Part shown: positions 1-7,681 of the stretch, in pieces | Numbering within the stretch: the first letter of the stretch is position 1 | How the letters are laid out: each line of letters starts with the position of its first letter | Assembly (NCBI GenBank): GCA_052139835.1 | Contig: JBKQVT010000240.1 | Coordinates: 1-16,547, forward strand | DNA length: 16,547 bases | Source of the DNA: JBKQVT01 sp052139835 | GTDB taxonomy: Bacteria > Planctomycetota > Planctomycetia > Pirellulales > Thermoguttaceae | Direction: 5' to 3' | The notes under the pieces: generated by a model | What the model saw: the letters and a program-made list of their open reading frames with translations, nothing else | Database searches by the model: none | Told to the model about the DNA's origin: nothing | Translations under genes and position numbers: made by a program

Positions 1-130
1 TATGACCGCAGGGGCCGCCTTTGTGATGGCCGTGGTGGCCGTAGCCGCCCTCGCCGTGGCCCTTGAAGCCCTTATGACCGCAGGGGCCGCCTTTGTGATG
101 GCCGTGGTGGCCGTAGCCGCCCTCGCCCTT
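1..130. repeat. 72-bp tandem repeat inside the His-rich gene
   Basis: The block starting TATGACCGCAGGGGCCGCCT at position 1 recurs at position 73. The copies are nearly identical over about 55 bases. They differ where the left copy has a few extra bases encoding a His-Gly pair. The period is 24 codons, so the repeat keeps the minus-strand reading frame. The array is cut by the window edge and its copy number cannot be read. Confidence 0.85.
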
Positions 131-463
131 GAAGCCCTGGTGGCCATGATGTCCCTTATGGCCCTTATCACCATGATGGCCCTTTTGACATTTTTGTCCC
201 TTTTGGCCATGATGTCCCTTATGGCCTTTTTTGCCCTGGAAAGCGGCGCCGTCCTTGTCGGCCTTGCAGGTGCCGTCCTTCGCGCACTGGGCCGCGGGGG
301 CAGACTGTCCATGATGGCCCTTCCAGGCCTGGTTCCAGGGGGCCTTGCCGGGCCCTTTCTGCCCGTCCGGTGGATCGTCGCCCCTTGCCATTTGGACCAC
401 TGGGCCGGCAAGCCAACCGCACAGGCCCAAGAAGATCAGCCCCATGATGCATCGTTTCGCCAT
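1..463 (-). CDS. Secreted His/Gly/Lys-rich, collagen-like repeat protein (partial, runs off left edge)
   Basis: Reading leftward from the ATG at 463-461, 154 codons stay open to the window edge, so the C-terminus is missing. An AGGAGG ribosome binding site lies 7 nt upstream (471-476). Residues 1 to about 28 look like a signal peptide (MAKR, then a hydrophobic stretch, then MARGDD), so export is likely. Residues 77-115 follow a Gly-X-Y rhythm rich in His and Lys (GHKGHHGQKGQK), with one Gly replaced by Cys. From residue 110 a unit of about 24 residues with the core GGYGHHGHHKGGPCGH is repeated and continues past the edge. His and Cys content suggests metal binding, but no family is recognised and the function is unknown. 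The long opposite-strand frame, rich in Ala, Val and Met, is a shadow of this repeat. Confidence 0.75.
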   Translation of the reverse strand, partial: MAKRCIMGLIFLGLCGWLAGPVVQMARGDDPPDGQKGPGKAPWNQAWKGHHGQSAPAAQCAKDGTCKADKDGAAFQGKKGHKGHHGQKGQKCQKGHHGDKGHKGHHGHQGFKGEGGYGHHGHHKGGPCGHKGFKGHGEGGYGHHGHHKGGPCGH

Positions 464-559
464 AAGAACACCTCCTGGTATTGGGCGTGCGGACAGAATG
501 CATGGCCGGCACGCGGTTTCTAGACAACTAGCTCACGCTCTAACTATTTAATTTGCAGG

Positions 560-587
560 ACGACAGCCGGGCAAGACAGGCTATAAT
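560..587 (+). promoter_or_regulatory. Probable sigma70 promoter of the ECF sigma factor gene
   Basis: A perfect TATAAT lies at 582-587. ACGACA at 560-565 (4 of 6 match to TTGACA) is 16 nt upstream. Transcription would begin near 594, leaving a leader of about 115 nt before the start at 710. The leader holds short GC stems, such as CGCCG-TTT-CGGCG near 610. Confidence 0.5.
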
Positions 588-709
588 GGGTTTATTGGAT
601 TTTTCCGCCGTTTCGGCGTCTGAATGGGCTGGCGTGGCCGCCTTTTCAGTAGCATGGGGGCTTCGGGAAGAAGGGGTAAGACGAAACCCCGCCGCCAGTT
701 GGGGGTTGA

Positions 710-1381
710 ATGGATATGAGTCAAGTCGTGGGCGATTCGCCCCAGTCGACAATCGACCCTTGGGCAGAGGTCCTCCAGAATGGGGGGCAGGCTGCGCTGG
801 CCGAGGCCTTCATGAGCCACCGCGAGCGCCTGCGGCGGATGGTCGAGCTGCGCTTGGACCGCCGGGTGGCGGCCAGGGTCGATGCCTCCGACGTGCTTCA
901 GGAGACCTATCTGGACGCCGCGCGGCAGTTGGAGCACTACGTGGCCCAGCCGCCGATGTCGCTCTTCCTCTGGTTGCGGTTCCTCACCGGGCAGCGGCTG
1001 ATGGCGATTCATCGGCAGCACCTCGGGGCGCAGAAGCGTGACGCCAAGCAGGAAGTTGCCTTGCACCGGCCGGCCGGGCCGGAGGTCGATTCGCAGTCGC
1101 TTTCCTGCAGCCTGATCGGACGGATGACCTCGCCGAGCATGGCGGCGATTCGCCTGGAATTGCAGTTCAGCTTCCACCAGGCGGTGGACGGCCTGGATCC
1201 GTTGGATCGCGAGATCCTCGCCCTGCGGCACTACGAGGAACTGTCCAACCAGGAGGCGGCCGACGAGTTGGGCATCACCGCGGCGGCCGCCAGCAAACGC
1301 TATATCCGCGCCCTGGAGCGGCTCCGCGCGGCCTTGATGGCCGCGCCGGGGTTCTCCCTGACGGTGGATCGAATCTCGTGA
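710..1381 (+). CDS. ECF-type RNA polymerase sigma factor (planctomycete type)
   Basis: This 223-residue protein has sigma region 2 at about residues 35-105 (ASDVLQETYLDA, then a Trp/Leu-rich core-binding helix and LTGQRLMAIHRQHLGAQKRD). Region 4 is at about 160-210 (LDPLDREILALRHYEELSNQ, then a helix-turn-helix ending in SKRYIRALERLRAAL). It lacks sigma regions 1.1 and 3, as ECF factors do. The family redirects RNA polymerase to stress or envelope regulons. The kinase gene follows on the same strand after 66 nt, a common planctomycete pairing that suggests control of or by the kinase; no anti-sigma gene is adjacent. ATG at 716 is an alternative start, and the ribosome binding site is weak (GGGGG). 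Confidence 0.9.
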   Translation: MDMSQVVGDSPQSTIDPWAEVLQNGGQAALAEAFMSHRERLRRMVELRLDRRVAARVDASDVLQETYLDAARQLEHYVAQPPMSLFLWLRFLTGQRLMAIHRQHLGAQKRDAKQEVALHRPAGPEVDSQSLSCSLIGRMTSPSMAAIRLELQFSFHQAVDGLDPLDREILALRHYEELSNQEAADELGITAAAASKRYIRALERLRAALMAAPGFSLTVDRIS

Positions 1382-1401
1382 CGCGGATACGCAAGTCATA
1401 A

Positions 1402-1440
1402 GTCCCATGAGTCCCATGGGAGTTATGGGACCCATGGGAC
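1402..1440. repeat. Palindromic GTCCCAT/ATGGGAC repeat between sigma factor and kinase
   Basis: Left arm 1402-1417 and right arm 1425-1440 (ATGGGACCCATGGGAC) are inverted copies of 16 nt with one mismatch and a 7-nt loop. Each arm is itself a double copy of a GTCCCAT unit. The element ends 7 nt before the GTG start at 1448. In mRNA it could form a hairpin over the kinase initiation region. Confidence 0.75.
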
Positions 1441-1447
1441 CCATGTT

Positions 1448-4400
1448 GTGGAACCGACGTCGATGACCGACCCAGCCGCAGACCGCGACCCGGTGGAAGA
1501 ATTGGCCGAGGAATTCCTCGCCCGCCGCCGGCAGGGGGACAAAGTCTCGGTCACCGACTACGCCGAAAAGCATCCGCAATTGGCCCGGCGGATTCGCGAC
1601 CTCTTCCCCACGCTCTTGCTCATGGAAGAGATGCGGCCGGACACGGCCAGTTCGCGGGGCCGGGGCAGCGCGCCGGCCCAGGCCTTTCCGCCGGGCACGC
1701 TGCAGCGGCTGGGCGACTTCCGCATCTTGCGGGAGGTGGGCCGCGGCGGCATGGGGATTGTCTACGAGGCGGAGCAGGAGTCGCTCCGCCGGCACGTGGC
1801 GTTGAAGGTCTTGCCGACGGCCTGGGTGGCCTCGCCCACGCGCCTGCAGCGGTTTGTTCGCGAGGCCCAGGCGGCCGCCCGGCTGCACCATACCAACATC
1901 GTGCCCGTCTTCGGCGTGGGCCAGCAGGACGGCCTCCATTACTACGTCATGCAGTTCATCGACGGCGAGGGGCTGGACAAGGTCCTCCGCGTGCTGGCCG
2001 CCGCGGCAACCAGTCCAAAGACCATACCCTGCGGCCAGGGGGTGCCGGAGGCCGAGGGGATCGCAGCGGGCGGGACGTTCTCCGCCTCGGAAGCGGCGCA
2101 AATGCTCTTGGCGGGACCGCCCACCCCCGATTCGCTCACCGCCGACTCGGTGCTCCGCCAGCAGGAGGCCGCCGCGCCCGCGGCGCCGACGGGCACCTCG
2201 GCCGTGCCGGCCGGCTGGCGCTACTGGCGGAGCGTGGCGCGGCTGGGCATCCAGGTCGCCGACGCCCTCCACTATGCCCACCAGCAAGGCACGCTGCATC
2301 GCGACATCAAGCCGGCCAACTTGCTCATGGACAATCGCGGCACCGTGTGGGTCACGGACTTCGGGCTGGCCAAGCTGGGGGACCTCGAAGACCTGACCCA
2401 TTCCGGCGACATGGTCGGCACGCTGCGTTACATGGCGCCCGAGCAGTTCGAGGGGAAGGCCGACGCCCGCAGCGACGTCTACAACCTGGGCCTGACGCTC
2501 TACGAGTTGCTGACGCTGCGGCCGGCCTTCGACCAGCAGGACCGGCGTCGTTTGATCCGCCAGATGACGCAGGAGGAGCCGCCCCGGCCGCGGAAGCTCA
2601 ATCCGGCCATTCCGCTGGACCTGGAGACGATCGTGGTGAAGGCCATGGCTGGCGATCCGGCCCATCGCTACCAAACGGCCGGGCAACTGGCCGCCGACCT
2701 CCGCTGTTTCCTCGAAGATCGGCCGATCCGTGCCCGCCGCATCACCCCGCTGGGACGGCTGTGGCGCTGGTGCCGCCGCAACCGGGCGGTGGCGGCCTTG
2801 ACCGGCACGGCCCTGGCCCTGCTGTTGGCCGTGGCCGTGTTGGCCTCGGTGGGGTATTTTGTCAGCCATCGGGCCCTGAAACGGGAGGAACTGGCCCGCC
2901 GCCAGGCCGAGGCCGCCCAGACCCGCGCCAAGGCCGAGCGGGAGCGGGCGGAAACCAACCTCCGCCTGGCCACCAAGGCCTTCGAGGACATCTTCGACAA
3001 GGTCGCCGGCGACACCCTCGTCCGGCCGGCCGAGGATGACCAGCCGGAGGATCCCCAGGTCGAGGAGAACGACGACCCGCCGGACGCCGCCCAAGGCGGC
3101 GCCGAAGAGGAAGACCAGCAGCAGTGGGCGGCGGCCCTCTCGCAAAACATCGTCACCGGCAAGGACGCCGTGCTGCTGGAAAGCATGCTGAAGTTCTACG
3201 ACCAATTCGCCCGCAGCAACCAGGCCGACGTGAAGTTGCAGAAGGAGACCGCGCGGGCCCACCGTCGCGTGGGCGACATTCAACGGCGGCTGGGGCAATA
3301 CGAGAAGGCCGAGGCCGCCTACCGCCACGCCCTGGCCAGCTATCAGGCGTTGGCCAAGGCGTCGCCGGCCAGCGCGGAGTTTTTCACCACCATCGCCGCG
3401 ATCGACAATGAACTGGGGCTGGTGCTTGGCGACACCGGCCGGCTGGGGGAGGCGGGGGCGGCGCACCGGCAGGCCCTCCAGACGCTCCAGAAGGAGCCGC
3501 CCGAGGTGGCCGCGCTGCCGGAAAGCCGCTTCGAGTTGGCCAAGACCTACGGGTATCTGAGCATCCCGCTCTTGGAGGGGGGGCCCGGCGGCAACGCCCC
3601 CGGTGGCGGCCGGCATGGCCCGTGGCGGCCCTGGGATCGCCTCAACGAGGCGGCGGGAAACAGCGACAAGGCCGTCGAGATCTTGACGAAGCTCATCGCG
3701 GAGAACCCCGAGAATCCCGAGAATCCCGGCTACCGGCTGGCCCTGGCCCGCTGCCAGCGCGACCGCTATTTTCTCTTGTCGCACCGCTCCCGCGACGAGT
3801 CCGAGCAGGCCCGCAAGGACGCCGCCGGCATCCTCGAAAGCCTAGTGGCCAAGTCTCCGCAGAACGCCGACTACCTCTACGAATTGGCGGAGACGTACAT
3901 CATGCCGTCGCGGCCGGTGCGCGACGGAAAGCCGCCCATGACCGCCACAAAGCAGCTTCTGCGGGCGGTCGCGATCGGCAAGGAACTGGTCGCCCGCTAT
4001 CCGACGGTCCCGGCCTACCGGGCGTTGCTGGCCCGCTGCTATGTCCGCATTGCCGGCGGCGGGCGTGGTCCCCGTTCGGCCGAGGCCCTGGCGCAGGCGG
4101 AGGACGCCCTGAGCAAGGCGGTGGAGTTGGACGAGAAGCTCTCCGCGGAGTTCCCCGCCGTGGGCACCTATCGCATTTCGCTGGTCCGGTCGTTGCTCCA
4201 ATTGGCCAGCGTGCAGATGGACCGCCATCGTTGGCCGCAGGCCCGGACCAGCCTCGAAGCGGAGATCGCCGCCTGGCAGAAGATGGAAGCGTCGTCACCG
4301 CCGATGCGACATCGTCACGGGCAGCTTGGGGCGTCGTACGCCTCGCTGGCGAAGGTGCTGGGCGAGATGGGCGAGAAGGCCCAGGCCGAGGCGGCGGCCA

Positions 4401-4489
4401 AGAAGGCCCAGGAGGCCGGTTATCACCCCCACGGGCCGGGTTTCGGCGCCTTCCACCACGAGCATCCGCGGGCGCCGGAGCCGAAGTAA
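1448..4489 (+). CDS. Membrane Ser/Thr protein kinase with C-terminal TPR domain
   Basis: This 1013-residue protein has a cytoplasmic kinase domain at about residues 88-425. It shows the Gly loop GRGGMG (98-103), the VALK lysine (K120), a helix-C glutamate (E139), the catalytic HRDIKPAN (284-291), DFG (304-306), APE (330-332) and the D343 of subdomain IX, so it should be active. Between the hinge and the HRD helix is a low-complexity Ala/Pro-rich insert at about 186-256. A single membrane helix lies at about 447-472, then a charged coiled-coil-like stretch and an acidic linker (about 527-558). TPR-like helices follow at about 600-990 (VGDIQRRLGQYEKAEAAYRH). The architecture is typical of planctomycete Hanks-type kinases; the substrate is unknown. 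The start is GTG 1448 or ATG 1463, neither with a clear ribosome binding site. Confidence 0.93.
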   Translation: MEPTSMTDPAADRDPVEELAEEFLARRRQGDKVSVTDYAEKHPQLARRIRDLFPTLLLMEEMRPDTASSRGRGSAPAQAFPPGTLQRLGDFRILREVGRGGMGIVYEAEQESLRRHVALKVLPTAWVASPTRLQRFVREAQAAARLHHTNIVPVFGVGQQDGLHYYVMQFIDGEGLDKVLRVLAAAATSPKTIPCGQGVPEAEGIAAGGTFSASEAAQMLLAGPPTPDSLTADSVLRQQEAAAPAAPTGTSAVPAGWRYWRSVARLGIQVADALHYAHQQGTLHRDIKPANLLMDNRGTVWVTDFGLAKLGDLEDLTHSGDMVGTLRYMAPEQFEGKADARSDVYNLGLTLYELLTLRPAFDQQDRRRLIRQMTQEEPPRPRKLNPAIPLDLETIVVKAMAGDPAHRYQTAGQLAADLRCFLEDRPIRARRITPLGRLWRWCRRNRAVAALTGTALALLLAVAVLASVGYFVSHRALKREELARRQAEAAQTRAKAERERAETNLRLATKAFEDIFDKVAGDTLVRPAEDDQPEDPQVEENDDPPDAAQGGAEEEDQQQWAAALSQNIVTGKDAVLLESMLKFYDQFARSNQADVKLQKETARAHRRVGDIQRRLGQYEKAEAAYRHALASYQALAKASPASAEFFTTIAAIDNELGLVLGDTGRLGEAGAAHRQALQTLQKEPPEVAALPESRFELAKTYGYLSIPLLEGGPGGNAPGGGRHGPWRPWDRLNEAAGNSDKAVEILTKLIAENPENPENPGYRLALARCQRDRYFLLSHRSRDESEQARKDAAGILESLVAKSPQNADYLYELAETYIMPSRPVRDGKPPMTATKQLLRAVAIGKELVARYPTVPAYRALLARCYVRIAGGGRGPRSAEALAQAEDALSKAVELDEKLSAEFPAVGTYRISLVRSLLQLASVQMDRHRWPQARTSLEAEIAAWQKMEASSPPMRHRHGQLGASYASLAKVLGEMGEKAQAEAAAKKAQEAGYHPHGPGFGAFHHEHPRAPEPK

Positions 4490-4544
4490 GCTGCGCGGGC
4501 AACTCTTTTCGGCCGCTTGTCGGCAGGCTACGATAAGGGGCGCC

Positions 4545-4582
4545 CGCGCGGTGGCCGAGTGGTTTAAGGCACCAGTCTTGAA
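4545..4582 (+). pseudogene. 5' half of a tRNA-Ser (UGA anticodon)
   Basis: The D-arm pattern GGCCGAGTGGTTTAAGGC is followed by A26, a CCAGT anticodon-stem strand and the loop start CTTGAA, which matches tRNA-Ser(UGA). After 4582 the similarity stops: there is no ACTGG strand, long variable arm or TpsiC sequence such as GGTTCGAATCC within the next 150 nt. It cannot fold as a full tRNA. TACGAT at about 4529-4534 could be its original -10 box. It is probably a remnant of an integration or rearrangement at a tRNA gene. Confidence 0.65.
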
Positions 4583-4679
4583 GAGGCAAGCCGGCCTCAT
4601 CGTGATGACCTGCCCCCGTTTTCTGTACCAGGGGTTATGAGAGTACCGTTTGGGCTAGAACTTCAGGGATTCGGCTGTG

Positions 4680-4720
4680 CTGCTGCCGGAGTGAGGCCGT
4701 AGGCCGAACGGAGGCAGCAG
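4680..4720. repeat. Imperfect hairpin element downstream of the hydrogenase operon
   Basis: CTGCTGCC (4680-4687) and GGCAGCAG (4713-4720) are perfect inverted arms. GGCC-GTA-GGCC lies at the centre. It sits 17 nt beyond the stop of the maturation protease gene. No T-run follows on the minus strand, so it is not a clear intrinsic terminator; it may be a dispersed palindromic repeat. Confidence 0.5.
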
Positions 4721-4736
4721 GGAGTTCTCGTACACC

Positions 4737-5219
4737 TCACGAATCAACCGCACAGGCTGCACTTCCCCAACCTGCCAACTGTCTTCTGATTTCTTCGATC
4801 ACTTTGGGGACGGCAGCTTCTGCTTCGCGACTGAGCGGGTCGCCCCAATGGGTGCTGCGCGGCTGGACACCGACGAAGAGCAACTCTCGCGGCTTGATTT
4901 CCATCAGGTCCATCAGCGCCAAGACCTCGTGGAACGTGACCTGATGTTGTGAGAGTTTCAGCCCGTGGTCGGCCTTGATGTCCGCAGAGCGGAGCCGGAC
5001 GACCTGCCCTGGTCGGCCGCCAAGATCGATGGCGTCCACGACCAGAACGTGAGACCTTCCTTCGAGATGGGGAAGCAGGTAAAGGCCTGCCGTTCCCCCG
5101 TCGAGAAACTCAACGCAAGGCGGTTCTTCTTGCTCTCGAAGCCTGCGAACGACCTCCACCCCAAAACCGTCGTCTCCGCAGAGCGGATTCCCGATCCCGA
5201 GAACGAGGATGTCCTTCAT
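4737..5219 (-). CDS. hyaD: [NiFe]-hydrogenase maturation endopeptidase (HyaD/HupD/HybD type, peptidase M52)
   Basis: This 160-residue protein opens with LVLGIGNPLCGDDGFGVEVV, the M52 signature. The nickel-contacting residues of the family are at D17 (Glu in E. coli HybD), D62 in VVDAID and H92 in SQHQ. The family cuts the C-terminal peptide off the hydrogenase large subunit after the Ni-Fe centre is inserted. A matching large subunit with an uncleaved tail is encoded just upstream in the same operon. Its ATG overlaps the stop of the cytochrome b gene (ATGA, 5216-5219), which implies translational coupling. Length is normal for the family. Confidence 0.93.
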   Translation of the reverse strand: MKDILVLGIGNPLCGDDGFGVEVVRRLREQEEPPCVEFLDGGTAGLYLLPHLEGRSHVLVVDAIDLGGRPGQVVRLRSADIKADHGLKLSQHQVTFHEVLALMDLMEIKPRELLFVGVQPRSTHWGDPLSREAEAAVPKVIEEIRRQLAGWGSAACAVDS

Positions 5220-5941
5220 TCCCAGGGCCGCTCCTTAGGCTTCCAACCGGGGGGGCGCATCTTCAGGCCGCTGATCATCGAAGACAGCATCCCTTTCTCC
5301 CGGAGCACCTCCAGGTAAAGCACGAAGGAAACGTGGTGAATGATGAAGGCGATCAGCAGCCACATTCCGAGCCGATGCACGAAACGCACATTCGCTTCGT
5401 CGCCCAGCAGCGGTATCACCCAGCCAAAGAGCGTGTCGAAAAATCCGCCGGGATCGACCTGGCCCCGCATGGCGAACCCGGTGACTCCCATCACCGAAGC
5501 CACCAGAAACACCAGCACGTAGGCGAGCGAGGCCAGCGTGTTGTGGCCCAGGGTGTGGAGTTCGTAATCTTCATAGCGGAGTGACACGTACTCCTTCAAC
5601 TTCCACCAGGCTTCCTGCCAGTAATCCGCGCGCCAGATGTGGAAACGGAACCACTGCCGGTAGGTGTTTCCGGCGAAAAACCAGTACGCCCGCGCCAGAC
5701 CATTGAGCGTGAAGACGATCGCCGCCAGGAAGTGCAGGTTCTTCACCGCGGCCATTGACAGGCCCCGCTGGGGCTCGTCCAGCGGCGCGCGACACACGGG
5801 GTTGCCGATCAAGAGGCCGGTGAAGATCAGCACCGCCAAGGCCGCTACGTTCACCCAATGGCTGGTGCGGACGAAACCGTCCCACACGTAGTAGGTCGTT
5901 ACGTCGCGGGACTCGACGGGATACATTTCCGTTTTCGCCAT
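5216..5941 (-). CDS. hyaC: Ni/Fe-hydrogenase b-type cytochrome subunit
   Basis: This 241-residue membrane protein has four predicted helices at about 30-46, 66-88, 134-156 and 188-209. Candidate heme-ligand histidines are H28 (RTSHW), H70 (NLHFL), H189 (FVHRLG) and H202/H203 (IIHHV). This is the diheme HyaC/HupC pattern. It anchors the periplasmic hydrogenase dimer and passes electrons to the quinone pool. It starts 9 nt after the large-subunit stop and overlaps the protease gene by 4 nt, in the standard gene order small, large, cytochrome, protease. Helix ends are judged by eye. Confidence 0.95.
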   Translation of the reverse strand: MAKTEMYPVESRDVTTYYVWDGFVRTSHWVNVAALAVLIFTGLLIGNPVCRAPLDEPQRGLSMAAVKNLHFLAAIVFTLNGLARAYWFFAGNTYRQWFRFHIWRADYWQEAWWKLKEYVSLRYEDYELHTLGHNTLASLAYVLVFLVASVMGVTGFAMRGQVDPGGFFDTLFGWVIPLLGDEANVRFVHRLGMWLLIAFIIHHVSFVLYLEVLREKGMLSSMISGLKMRPPGWKPKERPWE

Positions 5942-5950
5942 GGCAGCCCC

Positions 5951-7678
5951 CTACTGGACTTGGACGCAGGTGATTTCCTTGCCGTGGAGGTCCAGCACGT
6001 GGGTGGAACAAGCTAGACACGGATCGAAGGAGTGGATCACACGCAGGATTTCCAATGGCTGCTGCGGATCGTGGATGGGCAACCCGATCAGGGCAGCTTC
6101 CATGGGGCCGCGCTGGCCGGTGGCGTCTCTGGGGGAGCCGTTCCAGGTAGTGGCCACCACGGCCTGGTAATTGGAGATCGTGCGGTCCTTGATGGTCACC
6201 CAATGGGCCAGCGCCCCGCGCGGCGCACAGTAGGTGCCGACGCCTTTGAGTTCCCCGGCCGGCCAGGTTGCGGGGTCCCATTTCTCCATGTTGGCGGTCT
6301 GCGTATCACCGGCCTTGATGTTGGCCACGAGATCCTCGTAGCTCTGCTTCAGCATGCGGCCGGCCCGCCGGGTCTCCAGACCGCGTGCGAGCACGCGTCC
6401 GAGGGTGGAATAGGCGGCATCGAGCGGGACGTCCAGTTGCCGCAGGCTGGCATCGAGGTCCGCCATGACCTCTTCGTCCTTGTGCGCGACGGCGAGGAGG
6501 AGACGGGCCAACGGTCCCCCTTCCATGGCGTGACCCCGCCATCGCGGCGCCTTCATCCAGGAGTATTTGCGATCCATTTCCAGGAAGTCGAAAGGCGGCT
6601 TGGGACCCGAGAACTTCGGCATCGTCTCGCCGTCCCAGGGATGGACGCCCGCCTGGTCTCCCTCCGTGTATGCATACCACGAGTGCGTCACGTACTCTTG
6701 GACCTGTTGCGGGTCGCGAAGGTCCACGGGCTGCACGTCGTTGAGATTGCCGTCCAGCACGGCCCCGCCCTGCCAGCGATTCGTGGAGGGGTCGCCGGAG
6801 ACCGTGGGGAAGTCGCCGTAGTCCAGGATTCCCTTGTTACTGATGCCGCCGCCCCATTTGGCCCAATCCTTGTAGAAAGAAGCGATGGCCAACAGATCGG
6901 GCAGGTATACCTGTTCGACGAATTCCAGGGCTTCGTCGATTTTCGACTTGACCAGGCTGAGCCTGTCGATGTTGATGGCGTCGGGATGGTTCAGGTTGAT
7001 GGCGCAGGGGACGCCGCCGACAATCAGATTGGGATGCGGATTCTTCCCGCCGAAGACGGCATGGATTTTGACGACTTCCCTCTGCCAGGCGAGCGCTTCG
7101 AGATAATGGGCCACCGCCATGAGGTTGGCCTCCGGCGGCAGCTTGTAGGCAGGATGCCCCCAATAGGCGTTGGCAAAGATGCCGAGCTGGCCTGACGCGA
7201 CGAACCTCTGGACGCGGTTCTGGACATCAGCGAAATAGCCGGGCGACGATTTCGGCCACTTGGAGATTTTCTGGGCTAACTCCGCGGTCGCCTTGGCATC
7301 GGCCTTCAGCGCGGAAACGACGTCCACCCAGTCCAAGGCGTGCAAGTGATAGAAATGCACGACGTGATCCTGGACGAACTCCGCCGCGATCATCAGGTTG
7401 CGGATCAGGTTGGCGTTCCGGGGGATTTCGATGTGTAGCGCGTCTTCCACCGCCCGCACCGAAGTGATGGCGTGAACGAGCGTGCAGACGCCGCAGATGC
7501 GTTCGGCGATCTGCCAAGCCTCGCGCGGGTCGCGGCCGCGGAGCACGATCTCCAGGCCGCGGAACAGCGCGCTAGTGCAGGAGGCGTCCTGGACGGCGGA
7601 ATCGTCTCCCAAGACCGCCTGTACCCGCAAATGTCCCTCAATCCGGGTCATGGGATCGACGACGATTTTCTTGACCAT
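5951..7678 (-). CDS. hyaB: [NiFe]-hydrogenase large subunit, group 1 uptake type
   Basis: This 575-residue precursor contains the N-terminal active-site motif RICGVC (C62, C65) and the C-terminal motif DPCLACSTH (C554, C557). These four cysteines bind the Ni-Fe(CN)2CO centre. After H560 a 15-residue tail ending ITCVQVQ remains, as expected for a precursor cut by the M52 protease encoded downstream. The protein oxidises H2. It carries no signal of its own and would be co-exported with the Tat-targeted small subunit. The start is 3 nt after the small-subunit stop, with GGAGACC as ribosome binding site. No hyp maturation genes are in the window, so they must lie elsewhere. Confidence 0.97.
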   Translation of the reverse strand: MVKKIVVDPMTRIEGHLRVQAVLGDDSAVQDASCTSALFRGLEIVLRGRDPREAWQIAERICGVCTLVHAITSVRAVEDALHIEIPRNANLIRNLMIAAEFVQDHVVHFYHLHALDWVDVVSALKADAKATAELAQKISKWPKSSPGYFADVQNRVQRFVASGQLGIFANAYWGHPAYKLPPEANLMAVAHYLEALAWQREVVKIHAVFGGKNPHPNLIVGGVPCAINLNHPDAINIDRLSLVKSKIDEALEFVEQVYLPDLLAIASFYKDWAKWGGGISNKGILDYGDFPTVSGDPSTNRWQGGAVLDGNLNDVQPVDLRDPQQVQEYVTHSWYAYTEGDQAGVHPWDGETMPKFSGPKPPFDFLEMDRKYSWMKAPRWRGHAMEGGPLARLLLAVAHKDEEVMADLDASLRQLDVPLDAAYSTLGRVLARGLETRRAGRMLKQSYEDLVANIKAGDTQTANMEKWDPATWPAGELKGVGTYCAPRGALAHWVTIKDRTISNYQAVVATTWNGSPRDATGQRGPMEAALIGLPIHDPQQPLEILRVIHSFDPCLACSTHVLDLHGKEITCVQVQ

Positions 7679-7681
7679 GGC

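Noticed and set aside
2..523. A plus-strand frame rich in Ala, Val, Leu and Met that resembles a membrane protein
   Set aside because: It is the complement of His/Gly codon repeats; the minus frame has a ribosome binding site and signal peptide, the plus frame has neither.
581..3784. A 1067-codon open frame on the minus strand opposite the sigma factor and kinase
   Set aside because: It is a shadow of GC-rich coding DNA: the plus strand carries recognisable sigma and kinase motifs, while this frame shows only low-complexity Gly/Arg/Leu-rich residues.
4545..4640. A complete tRNA or selenocysteine tRNA near the hydrogenase genes
   Set aside because: The anticodon reads UGA (serine), and the 3' half is missing; the hydrogenase has cysteine at all ligand positions.
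4680..4720. An intrinsic terminator for the hydrogenase operon
   Set aside because: The hairpin has a large imperfect interior and no T-run follows on the minus strand.
6032..7195. A 387-codon plus-strand frame opposite the hydrogenase large subunit
   Set aside because: The minus strand carries the hydrogenase, with conserved cysteine motifs at both ends of the gene.
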